The notes: generated by a model from the letters alone, not told the origin. 64,000 nucleotides of DNA from Smittia aterrima (GCA_033063855.1 CP093830.1:3224854-3288853), one strand, 5' to 3'. Counted from the first letter of the stretch, positions 25,849 to 37,195 are shown. Numbers and translations: made by a program.

Positions 25849-28209
25849 TTAAATAACATCGAAAGGTTTTGTCGATCCTTGATAAGGTTCAACTCCTCCA
25901 AAGAATTTTCGATGATACCCAGCGTGTCTTACTCGGAACGTTCCAGGCTTCACTCCATCAGGAATCGTCCAATAAAATTCGATTTTACTCGTTCCCAGAA
26001 TCGTCGATAAGCGTGTCCACTTGAACATTGTTTCCCAATTTGCATCAGTTGCAACAGTTGACCAGTTTCCTTCTTCATTCAATCGGTCAACATAGAAATA
26101 ACTTTTATCAGTCATCAGATTGTTCCTCGGGTTACCAGAGACGAAAGAACAATTCATCGTCTCTCCACGTTTATAAGAATTTCTCGCCTGATTCAAAATG
26201 TAACCAAATCCTGAATTGATGGGATGTGTGTCGTAATAAACTTTTGTGGTCAATGAGATCTGCTCGCTATCTTGATCTTTCGGAATTGGACCCGGAGAAA
26301 TTGGCTGGTCGCTCATCATAGCCGTAACAAGCTTAGCAATATTTTGAATGTAAATGGGAAGAGTGAAAGGTCCAAATATTGTTGATGCTCCTTCGTAACG
26401 TTGTATGTCATATTCTTCAGGTGTTGTCACGTAGCTGCTGTAGCTGTTACTGAGACCGCAAATAATCGATTGAACTTCTTTTCCTTTCTCCTTTGTCAGT
26501 CTTTGAACTTCAGCTCTTAATCTTCGACCAGCCATCGTTGTGAATTCTCCTGGCACACCAAACATCATAACATCGCCAAGAGCGAAGACTTGCAACGGAA
26601 CAATTTCTGGTTGCCAATCATAAGGAATATCAGCTCTCCCCGTCGCTAAAAGAATCGGCTTCTTTCCATGACAAGCGATATCTTGCGGAGAAGGCTTGGC
26701 GATAAAGTTTCGCACAGTGTTCCAAAAAGGATTATCAGACACTGTCCCTTGTTGGAAGTCAAAAGCTCCAGGTCCATCTGTCGTTCCAGCAGCAAAACTG
26801 TAACCCATCGCGGGAGAACAACCTTTATTTGAAAATAATTTAAATGATTTATGATGTCAAAGATATTCGTTCTCTCTCTCACCTGTGACGTTTCGATATT
26901 CGCGCTTTTTCAGATTGAAGTATTGAATCGATTGCTTTGGAACATCAATGAACTGATGAATTGAGCTTACAAGTCCAGTAACCTCACGACCAGTTCGATC
27001 ATTAAGCAGCTTTGAAGCTCCTTTATAAATTCTTGAACCGATGATCTTTGTACTTTCATAAATATCACGGCCAGGGCCAGAAGCAACGCATAAATCATTA
27101 TCACATGATGATGTCGGATTATTGCAAGACAACCCTGACTTCTGTTAATAAAAATTAATAATTTAATTGAGTAATGATGTTTAAAATTTTTACTCTCTCA
27201 CCTGACACTTTGCTCCTAAAATGTTTGGACTGACATCACCAAGATTCGCTGAACAAAACGCTCCAACGAAACTTCCCTTTCCGACTAACTGGTCTCTGTT
27301 GTATTCTTGTTCAAGAAGCAACGAAGCGTAACCAACATTGTCTGATGATACAAACTTGTTGGTGTTGTTTAATGAAGTCGCATGGACTGCGGAGTTTAAT
27401 TTGTCATTAATCGTTTTTGTTGATTGCGTGTGAAAACTCACCAGCGAACCAATTGAAAACTCCCATCACTTCTTTATTATTTTTATCCATGAACCTGAGC
27501 TGTAAAAGTGTTTTATCTACGTTGTCTTTGTACTGCGCTTTTTCCTCTTCAGGATTGTTTTCGTAAGCTGAAGGCGATCGATTGATATTCGCATCGTTGA
27601 TTTCCGTTTGGGAAATGAATATTCGTCCTTCGATCATATTTTTATGAGCTTTGATAATTGATTGTGTGATTCCATGAACGAGAGCAGCGAAAGTTTGTTT
27701 CACGAATCCGAGAGCAGTCAAATCGTAGAGAACGAACATGTGGAAACCGGCTGGGCCGCTGTGAGTGTCTGTTGAAGATTTTTTTGTGTAAAAAGTTGAT
27801 TGCATCGATAAATTGAACTTACGCGTTCCTGAGATCATCACATTATCCATTTGGTACTGATCACCCAATTTCTTCTTCAGTTCTCGAATCACATCTCGTT
27901 TGACAACATGCGTGATCATTCCGGCATCAACTGAGACGTAGACGACTCGATTTTGCTTGGAATCTTCAACGATAAATGTTCTCGCGTATTGTCTTGTGTG
28001 GATTCCATGACCGCGCTGATTTAATTGAGCGTATCCCATCTGAGTAACGAAAGATTATTTAAATAGTTCAATTATCAAAATATTAAACTTACAAATGCAA
28101 TTTCAACGCAAGGTCCAGTGACATCAGATCTTCCCAAACCGAATCTGTAGCCATTAATAGCTCCAATCGTTGTCAGAAGTAACGTAAATGTCAATATCAA
28201 TTTTTTCAT
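25849..28209 (-). CDS. CDase: Neutral ceramidase
   Basis: Six exons (28209-28093, 28039-27823, 27768-27442, 27386-27202, 27141-26883, 26822-25849) encode 692 aa, close to the roughly 700 aa of fly neutral ceramidase. The enzyme hydrolyses ceramide to sphingosine and a fatty acid at neutral pH, at the cell surface or after secretion. A signal peptide starts the protein (MKKLILTFTLLLTTIGAING). Family motifs follow in order: ISGTHTHSGPAGF (metal-binding histidines, split by intron 2), FNWFAVHATSLNNTN, the catalytic hexapeptide GDVSPN with Ser at about residue 273, and GYSFAAGTTDGPGAFDF. The C-terminal immunoglobulin-like part of the family is present to the stop. Nothing is missing, so it should be an active enzyme. 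The next genes upstream on the same strand are secreted lipases, so the neighbourhood has a lipid-digestion theme. Confidence 0.95.
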
Positions 28210-29979
28210 TGTTAATAAATTATTTCTCGAGCTGCGAAATTGAAAACAAAAGAAATGTTAATGAAAGTTTAAGCTTGACGGTCGAAGCTTGAATCGTCAG
28301 AAGCTAATTTTGTTCTCTGTCAACTGAGATTAATTGGGAGAGATCACAATGGAGGAAATCCGCTCGATCAAAGATCGTGAGATGCCTAATTAAAATATTT
28401 ATTAATTTTATTTTGTAAATTGGATTTTTTAGTGAAACTAACGACACGCTAAGCTCAAGCTACCACCAGCGAATGAGCTTAATGAAGCCAATGTATCAAA
28501 TATTAACAGTCAGAAGATAAGTCTAAATTAACAAGACTTCAAACAACACTTTGTTCTGAGCAAACTAGAATAATCGCGATTTGCCATCAAACATCAAAGT
28601 TCTCAACAAAGTTTTTCTCTTGTCTGAGTTTTACTGTCCACAAATAACTTAAATGTTTAAATTAGACCGCAAAGCCGAAAACTTGGCAAGCTTAATCATG
28701 GATCGCCTTGCGTTTACTCGCAAATAAATCCAGCGACCTTGATGGATTTTAAATCGAATTTCTTCTTTTTCCCTATCGCGATTCATTGAAAATTTTATGC
28801 AAACTACGTTCGAATCATTCTTGTTTGCTTAGAGTTTGTGATGAGAATATGCGATCAACTTCCTTGTATTTGATAAAAGCAAATGTAATTTTCTTTGTGC
28901 ACAATTCGTGCTCGAAACAATATTTATCGCTTCTGAACGAATTCTTTGCAAAGAAAGATTATCATTATCATTTACACGATTCGACAAAAACGTCAATGAA
29001 CGTTAATGAACTTTACAAGTTCGTGATACAAAATGTTTTCGAACAACATCTGAAGAGAAAAATCTTAATGAATCGGTTTGCTTTTAAACTTCATTCACGC
29101 CGGCTTGGAGGTCAAAATCTTAGTGCGTTTCTCAACATTAATGTCGAATGCGCTTATGCAATGAGATCTCGAAAGTGGAAAAACAAGATTGTCAACGTTT
29201 AAGTGTCGTAAGAATGCAACTTCTGATGCAAAGTTGTCTGGGGTTGTTATCGCTTTCTGTTTTGTAAAGAGGAAAAGGAAATGTTTCAATAAGAATTGAC
29301 TTACATAGTTTCAATTGTTGGTTGTGTTGAGTCACTCGTAATTGACTTAATTTTAATCCTAATTGAATGACTAACTTTTAATTTTAAGCTCGAGAATCAA
29401 ACATTTGTCTCAATCGATTTTATTTTTCCGCAGTCAAGCATTCGAACTTAGTTTTAGCGACCTGACTATCAACACGCATTCGCGGCTTGTCTTCTTTCCG
29501 ATTTGGTTCGCAGACAAAAATTGCGAAACTTCTTTTTACTTGTGAAATATTTTAATTCAAAATTCGTTCTCAAATATCAAAACTTCACTCAAATATTGAA
29601 CGATCTAAATTTTAAGTTTCAGATAAGCAAAAAAAAAACATTCTTTCACTTCACATCGTATTTTGTTTTGTTGACGAATTCAAATATTTTTTTTCTGCTA
29701 TCTGTTTCATTGACGAGTTCATTCGAGACTGCCTGTGGTCACTTTAAAAAAAACTTTTTATCGCTTCTCGTTTGACTGTGTTAGTGGAAGAGAGAAATCA
29801 CGGAGAGTTACTCACGAACAGCTGATTGTCAATAAAATGAAATTTTTGAGCTTTTTACGTTCGATAAGCTTTTCACTCTCTTGGAGCAACTCTCCTTATT
29901 AAAGAAAAGTTTAAGTGAGGTCAAGAAAGTTTTTAAAGTTCAAGAATATAAAAATCAAAATATTCCCAATAAGATTTTC
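28210..29979. other. Intergenic, ceramidase promoter side
   Basis: About 1.8 kb between the ceramidase start codon and the 3' end of lipase A. The half nearest 28210 should contain the ceramidase 5' UTR and promoter. A 138-codon open frame on the + strand (28786-29202) lacks an early ATG and any recognisable motif, and is judged non-coding. Confidence 0.5.
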
Positions 29980-29985
29980 TTTATT
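29980..29985 (-). terminator. Poly(A) signal, lipase A
   Basis: AATAAA on the gene strand, 15 bases past the lipase A stop codon. The 3' UTR would be very short. Confidence 0.5.
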
Positions 29986-29999
29986 TTTCATGAAATCTT

Positions 30000-31645
30000 T
30001 TAGAAGATTATTTCATCGCGTTTTTCAAGTGGAATATCGATCACTTCATAAGTAGGAAGTGGCAAAGCTTCGAGTTTGAGTTTGGTGTAGGTAGTTCCCT
30101 CCATTCCTCTCGACAAGCCGAACTCGTTAGCTCTTGTTTGGAGGAAATATTTTCCGGTTTGTCTGTGAAAAAAATAAATTAAAAAAGAGAACTCGAATGA
30201 AATTGTCGAGAATTTACTTTGTATCTGCCCCGAAGCCCATGAGAGCGATGTCATCTCGAGTACAAGATCCGTTCTTGACGAACTCTTCCCAGGAAATGCA
30301 TCTGACTGCGTAGAAAGTTTTAGGATCTGTTACAGAAGCCGCGAAGAATTTCCAGGAAAGCGCGTGATTGCATTTGTTTTCTGTGTCTTCCGAGCCATCT
30401 TCGCATCCAGCTTTGCTTAATCCACCGTTGGGATAAAAGTCTGCGTGTCCGACTCTTGAAGTGACGCCGTAATTATCAACGCTAGTATGAATGATCTGCA
30501 CGTAATCTGCATCGTAACGACCGATACACTCAAAGCCATTATCGGAGCCGTTTTCAAAATATTCGCCTAAATTCAATTTATAATTAAAATAAAACGAAAT
30601 GATTGATTTTAAATCATTTACCAGCAGGATCAAGCGAGAAAAGCTTTGGAATTGAAAGTCGACCGTTAGTGAGTTTCTTCATGTGACGAGCCACTTTTCC
30701 AATCATTTGACCTCCGAGAGAATGACCGACGAGATGGAGTTTGCTGATAGGAAAACCGCCATCAACAAATTGAATAAGCTGCTCAGCAATAACTTCTGCG
30801 ACCTTAAAATAAAAATCAAGATTTTGTCGTCTTAAATTTTGATCCAACACTTACAACTTTCAATTGTTTAATGTCCTGATTGTAATTCTTATGAAGCAAA
30901 TAATTGCTGAAGTCTAACAAAAGAACGTTGTGATCGCCTCTGTCAAGATAGGCACCGCTAAGAGTTATAGCACTTTCTTTTCTCATTTTGCCATCAGAAC
31001 GCCAACCGTGCAAAATCATTACTGTTGGCTTTGAAATGTCGAACCTTTGGTGATTTAGGACGTAACGAAGGTTCTTCAATGGCATGTAGACTGCGTTGTT
31101 AATGTCAGGACTAAAATAAACAATTATTATAAAAAGAAACTTTAAAACATTTTTGAACAAACTCACAGGAAGTGAACTGAAACTTTTTGTAAAATCTTTG
31201 AGGGTCCATCTTCGAAAAGCCGACCCAATAATTGTGTGCTATCTCCTTCGTTATTTCTCATTTGATTTCCTTCGCGGGAATCTTCATTACTTTCTTGACG
31301 GTTGCCTCGAACTCCAGCAATATTGCCTCTGAGGCCTCCGTTTGATCCACCGAAGTTTCCTCTACTTTCATAGTTTCCTTCAGTATTTTGATCACGATTG
31401 CCTCTAAGTCCTCCGTTGTATCTTACTCCATTGACTCCATTGACTCCATTGACTCCATTGACTCCATTGACTCCATTGACTCCATTGACTCCATTGACTC
31501 CAGTAGGCCCTCCGTAGTTTCCTCTGATTCCTCCATAGTTTTCTTCGGAACTTTGATCGCGATTTCTTCTGAGTCCTCCGTTATTTTCTCCTGAGCAGAG
31601 GCTCGTAGCCACGACACACAACAAAATCACTCCTAACAACTTCAT
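30000..31645 (-). CDS. Secreted lipase A, pancreatic-lipase family, Gly/Asn-rich N-terminus
   Basis: Exons 31645-31167, 31110-30855, 30802-30622, 30566-30218 and 30162-30000 encode 475 aa. A signal peptide (MKLLGVILLCVVATSLCSG) is followed by about 130 residues rich in Gly, Asn and Arg, including eight or so VNG repeats. The alpha/beta-hydrolase lipase domain then begins (PDINNAVY, LHGWRSDG). The triad is complete: Ser273 in GHSLGG, Asp303 in LDPAG, His373 in CNHALS. Family members hydrolyse triglycerides or phospholipids outside the cell; the substrate cannot be read from the sequence. An in-frame ATG at 31684 would lengthen the signal region by 13 residues. I chose 31645 because it gives the standard signal peptide. 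The gene is a tandem paralog of the lipase ending at 32727. Confidence 0.93.
31425..31502 (-). repeat. 9-bp tandem repeat encoding Val-Asn-Gly
   Basis: More than eight nearly perfect head-to-tail copies of the + strand unit ACTCCATTG lie inside exon 1 of lipase A. Each unit adds one VNG tripeptide. The paralogous lipase B lacks this array, so it expanded after the duplication or was lost in B. The length is likely polymorphic. Confidence 0.95.
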
Positions 31646-31974
31646 CTTGCGAAAATCGACTGTAGAATCTTGAAGCAGCTTCATCGCTTTTAAAGGATTT
31701 ACAAAAGTGCTGACTGAACATATTTCTAAACAAATAGGTCGTTGCAACCTTCAAGAAATGTGAACTTTACAAAGTTGCTGACTGATTAAAAGAAATTTTG
31801 TTATTGTGTGAAAAGAAATGTGAGCGGCAACTTATTGAATCAATTTGTATAACTTTGTCGATGATCTTTCAAAGTAAATTGAGATTTCGAGTTTGAAGTC
31901 AAAGGCTTCGAAAAGTGCTGACGGAAACTAAAGTCACATCGCTTTATCACGTCAGACAACACGAGAATATAAGG
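31589..31974 (-). repeat. Duplicated promoter/leader block, copy A
   Basis: This block covers the start of exon 1, the leader and the proximal promoter of lipase A. It is nearly identical to 34410-34805 in front of lipase B, differing by scattered substitutions and a few short indels. It ends near a CTTTATCACGTCAGA motif. A partial further copy of the distal part lies at 32010-32125. Confidence 0.9.
31715..31715 (-). promoter_or_regulatory. Initiator of lipase A
   Basis: TCAGTC on the gene strand (31717-31712) matches the arthropod initiator, with the A at 31715 as +1, 70 bases upstream of the chosen ATG. The same element sits at the same distance in lipase B (34537). No good TATA box is seen at -30. 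Confidence 0.5.
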
Positions 31975-32009
31975 AAAACAATTTTAATTGCGACAATTTA
32001 TTGATTTTA

Positions 32010-32125
32010 ATTTGTACACTTTGTCGATTATCTTTGAAATGTGCTGATTATTAGCAAACTTAGGTCAAATCACTTTAGCAACCACGTCAGACAACACGAG
32101 AATGCAAAGAATGTAAGGAATTTTT
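32010..32125 (-). repeat. Partial third copy of the lipase upstream module
   Basis: The sequence repeats landmarks of the distal lipase promoter in the same order: ACTTTGTCGATTATCTTTGAA, then TCAAATCACTTTAGC, then CCACGTCAGACAACACGAG. It lies directly upstream of copy A, so lipase A has two tandem modules and lipase B one. It could be a duplicated enhancer or a leftover of an earlier duplication. Confidence 0.6.
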
Positions 32126-32687
32126 TACAGAGCTTTCAACTCAGAGTTTATTCATATTTTAAAAATGGTGAACTCAATGTAAGATCGGACTCATAAGATC
32201 CTCCTTTGATGTAGTTCAACTTTGACATAATTAAAGTAAGGAAATGCTGATTTATAAAATACTGTAAAATAAATGAGGTCACTGTGAATAACTTCCTGAT
32301 TGAGTTCTGATTGAGGTCGCAAACTAAAATTTATAATAATATTTGACTTCATTGTCTTTATCACATTAAATAAATGATCTTAGGTCAAATCTTTGCAGTA
32401 ACTGATTCGCTAATTGAACCAAATAGATTCCAACTGTGATCGTTTATCGATACATCAGACAAATAATCTGAAAAAAACTAAAAGTTCGTCAGATAAAGAA
32501 AATCCAAATATTTTGTTCAAAATTCTTTATTTAGTTTAGCCTTGAGTTTAGCAAACTTGATCAGCAAAATACGACACGGAAGAAAACAATTGTTTCAAAG
32601 TTTCAAATTTGAGCAGCTGACTTCAATCATTCTCCTTTTAAATTTTGATTAAAAAGCATTTAATAATTCCAATTCTAGAAATTTCTA

Positions 32688-32693
32688 TTTATT
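32688..32693 (-). terminator. Poly(A) signal, lipase B
   Basis: AATAAA on the gene strand, 34 bases past the lipase B stop codon. Confidence 0.5.
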
Positions 32694-32726
32694 TTTCATA
32701 TTTCGTTTTAGTTTCGTGACACAACT

Positions 32727-34467
32727 TTAAACGATATCTTCATTCTGCTTTTCTAATGGAACATTCATCGCGGAACCGCCTCGCACCTTCATAATCTCGA
32801 CCTGGAATGGCGTGTATTGAGTACCATCCATTCCTCTCGACAAGCTGAATTCATTTGCTCTGGTTTGAAGATAATATTCTCCTGTTTGACTATAAAAGAA
32901 ATTATTAACAAAAATCTAAAGAAAATAATAAAAATATTTACGTTTCTAAAGCTCCGAAGCCCATGTAAGCGATGTCATTTGAATCACAAGTTTGGGAATT
33001 GACGAAATCATTGTACGAATTGCATTTGATCGCTGGGAAGTTCTTAGGATCTCTGACAGTAGATTCATACATTTTCCAGGAACGAGCGTGATTGCAACCA
33101 ATAGCGTCCAAGCCGTTATCGCAACCTGGATGCTCTTGACCCCCGTCGGGATAAAAATCAACATGTCCAAGTTGTTTTTTCATTCCAAGCATGCCGCCAC
33201 AAGTATGAATAACTTGAACAAAATCTGCATCAGTCTTAGAGATCGAATCGAAGCCATTGAATTGAAGATATTCGAAGTGTGGGCCTAGATGCAAATTAAA
33301 TTTATAATTTTTAAATTTCATTTTCATTTAGAAATATTTCACCTGCAGGATCAAGTGCAATAAGCTTCGGAATTGTAAGTCGTCCGTTAGTGAGTTTCTT
33401 CAAGTGACGAGCAACTTTTCCAATCATTTGACCTCCGAGAGAATGTCCGACGAGATGAAGTTGATTGATAGGATAACCACTATCAATAAATGCGAGAAGT
33501 TGTTCAGCAAAAGCTTCAGAGACCTTTAAATGAAAATTTGGATTGAATTTGCAAGTCGAAATGTTTTAGATGTTAACTTACAATTTTTAATTGAGGAACG
33601 GCCCATGAATAAATTATGTTTTTAGCATAATAGCTCCAGTCGACGGTAAGAACATTGTGATCGCCTCTATCGAGGTAGGCACCGCGAACTGTTAGAGCAC
33701 TCTCGTCCATCATTCCGTCAGAACGCCAGCCGTGCATGTAGATTACTGTTGGCTTTGTTTTGTCAAACTTTGGATAAGTCATAAGATGACGAAGATGCTT
33801 CAAAGGAATGTAGACTGCATTATTCATGTCAGGACTAGAATAATCAAAGATTATGAAAAAGCTCATTTAGAAACTTTTAGACTCACGTGAAGAAAAGTGA
33901 AACTTTCTCGTTTATGACTGCAGGTCCATCAAATCCAAGTCCAGTAAGTTCTGGCTGTACCATTCCATTAACTCCTTCGTTATCTTCGCCGGAGTTTTCG
34001 TTAATTCCTCCGCGGTTGGGTTTAACTCCAAAGTATTCAGGAGTTCCGGTTGGTCCTCCAATATTTCTGTATTCAGCGTCGTCTCCTCTAACTCCAGCAT
34101 TATTACCTCTGAGGCCACCATTGTAGGTTCCGTATGATTCTCTATAGGGTCCTCCGTAGTTTCCTCTCATTCCTCCAAAATTTTCTTCTTGATCTCGGTT
34201 TCCTCTAAGTCCACCATTATTTCTAACTCCTGCATTATTTCTTCTAAGAACACCATCGTTGACTTCATCGGATCCTTCGTAGGGTTTATATTGAGATTTA
34301 TAGTTTACTCCACTTCCTCTAGAATAATTCTCGTCAGAGTTTTCATTGCGGTTTCCTCTGTATCCGGCTCTTCGTCCTAGATCATTTTCTCTAACTCCTC
34401 CATTAACTTCTCCTGAGCAGAGGCTCGTAGATACGACACACAACAAAATCACTCCTAACAACTTCAT
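32727..34467 (-). CDS. Secreted lipase B, tandem paralog of lipase A
   Basis: Exons 34467-33887, 33834-33582, 33523-33343, 33284-32942 and 32889-32727 encode 506 aa, with the same five-exon structure and splice phases as lipase A. After the signal peptide (MKLLGVILLCVVSTSLCSG) come about 165 Gly/Asn/Arg-rich residues with RGN and NGG motifs but no VNG array. The lipase domain follows (PDMNNAVY, MHGWRSDG). The triad is Ser306 in GHSLGG, Asp336 in LDPAG and His404 in CNHARS. The protein should be an active secreted lipase. The lipase domains of A and B are clearly diverged, while the promoters and signal peptides are nearly identical. An in-frame ATG at 34506 is an alternative start. Confidence 0.93.
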
Positions 34468-34805
34468 CTTGCGAAAATCGACTGTAGAATCTTGAAGCAG
34501 CTTCATCGCTTTTAAAGGATTTACAAAAGTGCTGACTGAACATATTTCTAAACAAATAGGTCGTTGCAACCTTCAGGAAATGTGAACTTTACAAAGTTGC
34601 TGACTGATTAAAAGAAATTTTATTATTGTGTGAAAAGAAATGTGAGCAATAAATAATTATTTTTTGAATCAATTTGTATAACTTTGTCGATGATCTTTCA
34701 AAGTGAATTGAGATTTCGAGTTTGAAGTCAAAGGCTTTGAAAAGCGCTGACGGTTACAAACAATCTTGAATCAAATCGCTTTATCACGTCAGAAGAACGA
34801 GAATG
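34410..34805 (-). repeat. Duplicated promoter/leader block, copy B
   Basis: This is the counterpart of 31589-31974. It contains the signal-peptide codons, leader, initiator (TCAGTC, +1 at 34537) and proximal promoter of lipase B. Sequence identity with copy A runs almost unbroken for over 200 bases. Confidence 0.9.
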
Positions 34806-35699
34806 TAAAGAAAGTAAAGAAATTTAATGAAGCTTTCAATAAAAGCTTTTGAAAGAGCTTTCAAAAGTCATGTACTGCGAATGTCAAGTTTAAATTAAAC
34901 TGTTTATCGCATTTTTGTTTCAACTCAAGGACATCGACACTGTGAGTTTCTTAATAAGAAAAGAGCTTTATTTTGCGCGGTCTTTCATAATATTTTCGCA
35001 ATCATTGTCTTATCTTCTCGAATATAAAATGATTTAATGAGCCACTTGATTGTCGCGCGACGCGATGAAAACGAGAAATATTGAAAGCAGCTGTTACACT
35101 ACCACGTGGCGACCTTTTTGTAAAGTGTCAACTTTAAGTGAAAAAAATACGAAGCATGACAACAAATAACTTTTTTGATTAAGACGCAAAAGATCTCTTC
35201 TTAACTACGTTCATTCAATTTGTTATCAATTCTTCTGCCTCAATTGAATTAAGCGCAATCAAATGCGTCACTCAAGGTCTTTGACAACTCCCATTTTCTT
35301 TGCTAAAAAGAAATCTATTTTAAGATCGGACAATATCAACTTATCATACGAACTCTGCCTTGTTCATTCGGTCGTTTATTGAGGAACGCGCACAAGTAGC
35401 CGATCGTTGAATTGTGATTTCTTTTCGTCTGATGTTGGGGGATCGTCTTTCAAGTCGGTGTTTGAGAATATGATGAAACAAATGAATGAATTTCATCTTT
35501 CAAACGGCACTCTCACCGTGCTCCATTCATCATCACGCGAGAAGAAAAATGATAACGATGAGAAATTCGTTCAGTTTATTTTGAGTTTACGCGCAAAAAC
35601 TGGTTGTGTTAGTTGAACGAGACTTAACTTGCTTTGTCATTATTTATTTTTCGGCAGTTTACGATAAGCACTTGAACGGTAAACATCGTCCAAAGAAGA
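34806..35699. other. Intergenic, divergent promoter region
   Basis: Shared upstream region of lipase B (- strand) and the aminotransferase-like gene (+ strand). No protein-like frame is seen. A pyrimidine-rich acceptor-like site (TTTTTCGGCAG) near 35656 could end an intron in the 5' UTR of the + strand gene. Confidence 0.45.
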
Positions 35700-37195
35700 A
35701 TGGTGAAGTTAAGTTCATTCGTTAGAGATCCTTTGAAGTTGAAGCAAGCAATTGCGCCTGTTGTGTGAGTTTTGCTGACGTTGTAGGAAGTGTAGTTAAT
35801 AGTTTTAATCTCATTGATAACTTTTTATTAGAACGCAATGGTGGAAAGATGTTCCACTTGGTCCTCCCGACATTATTCTCGGAATTTTCGAAGCATTCAA
35901 AGTCGACAAGAATCCAACAAAAATCGATTTATCTGTTGGCGCGTATCGTGACAACTTCGGCAAGCCTTATGTGCTTCGATCAATCCTGAAAGCCGAGCAG
36001 AGAATTGTTGATCAGCGACAGGACAAAACAGACGACAGTGACATTGGCAGTGAATATTTTCGAGAGGTGACGTATCGGCTTGCTGTTGGCGATAAACTTT
36101 TCGATCGTCCTCATGTCAGTGTGCAAGTAAGCATTCGTGAAATTTCAAATTGAAAACATTTTTTTCTCCTTCTCTGTTTGAGGGGAAATGATGATGAAAA
36201 TATTTCTCGTGCAATAACTTTCATTTATTGCAGAGCGTAAGCGGTAGCGGGAGCATAAAAGTAGCTGCTGAGACGATCGGTCAAATCTACAAAGGAAAGA
36301 AACTCATTTACATATCTAATCCTTCTTGGGCTTATCATGCTCCGATCTTCCGCCAATCTGGCGTTGAGACGGAATATTATCGTTACTTCGACCCAAGAAA
36401 TCATCAATTGGACTTCGAGGGACTCATGACTGACTTGACTGTAAGAAATTATTTTAAAAATCCTTTGAATTCTTCTCGATATTTTTAATTCTCTTCCAGC
36501 ACATACCAAATGAATCGATAATTTTGTTTCAAATGACTGGGCACAATCCAACAGCGACAGATCCTACGATCGAGCAATGGCACGAGATGTCAGATGTGCT
36601 CAAGAATCGAAACATTTTAATTTTCTTTGATATGGCTTATCAAGGATTTGGTTCAGGATGCTTCGAGACTGACGCTTGGCCATTGCGTCACTTCATAGAG
36701 GAAGGACATCGAGTTGTTTTCGCTCAGAGTTACAGTAAGAACATGGGACTTTACAGTGTCCGAGTTGGTGGTACAACGTTTATGGTTGATAACGATGAAG
36801 AAAAGAAAGCGATTCTTGATCAACTCAAGCATTCAGCTCTTTGCATGTACGGACAGCCACCAATCCACGGATCACGAGTCGTTGAAGAAGTTTTCAAAAC
36901 TCCTGAGCTCAAGCAAGAATGGGAGGGAGAAGTTAAAATGATGCACGAGCGAATTACAAAGATGCGTCACCTTCTCTTGAAGAAGCTCAACGATATCGGG
37001 TCGAGCAGAGATTGGAATCATCTCATCAAGCAACGGGGAATGTTCTTCTTCTCTGGTTTAAATGTTCAACAATGCGAGAGTTTGATCAACGATCACAGTA
37101 TTTATTTAGTGAAGAACGGTCGCATGTCGGTTCCAGGTATAAACGAAAATAACGTCGACTACCTTGCACATTGCTTACACAACGTAACAAAGTGA
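35700..37195 (+). CDS. Mitochondrial-type aspartate aminotransferase-like enzyme, divergent
   Basis: Exons 35700-35764, 35832-36126, 36234-36440 and 36500-37195 encode 420 aa (GOT2 is about 430). The short basic N-terminus (MVKLSSFVRDPLKLKQAIAP) could be a mitochondrial presequence. The fold-type I core is clear: QWWKDVPLGPPD, GAYRDNFGKPYV, Trp152 in PSWAYHAPIF, Asp233 and Tyr236 in FFDMAYQGF, the PLP lysine Lys269 in SYSKNMGLY, Arg277, and Arg397 in GRMSVPG, which should bind the alpha-carboxylate. Several usually fixed positions differ. HNPTG is HNPTA. The RPMYSNPP segment of GOT2 reads LCMYGQPP, so the distal-carboxylate arginine (Arg292 in pig numbering) is Leu303. The residue matching Tyr70 is Asp88. 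I infer an active PLP enzyme that probably does not prefer aspartate or glutamate. It is unlikely to be the housekeeping Got2. Confidence 0.92.

Noticed and set aside
28786..29202. 138-codon open frame on the + strand between ceramidase and lipase A
   Set aside because: It opens at TTG, has no early ATG, no motif and no splice partners. A frame of this length is plausible by chance in this much sequence.
31646..31747. N-terminal extension of the lipases starting 34 codons upstream of the signal peptide, conserved in both copies
   Set aside because: The first codon is TTG, not ATG, and the initiator element at 31715 lies inside the extension. The conservation is explained by promoter/leader duplication.
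35407..35616. 69-codon + strand frame upstream of the aminotransferase-like gene
   Set aside because: No motif and no in-phase splice to the gene. It is probably 5' UTR or promoter DNA.
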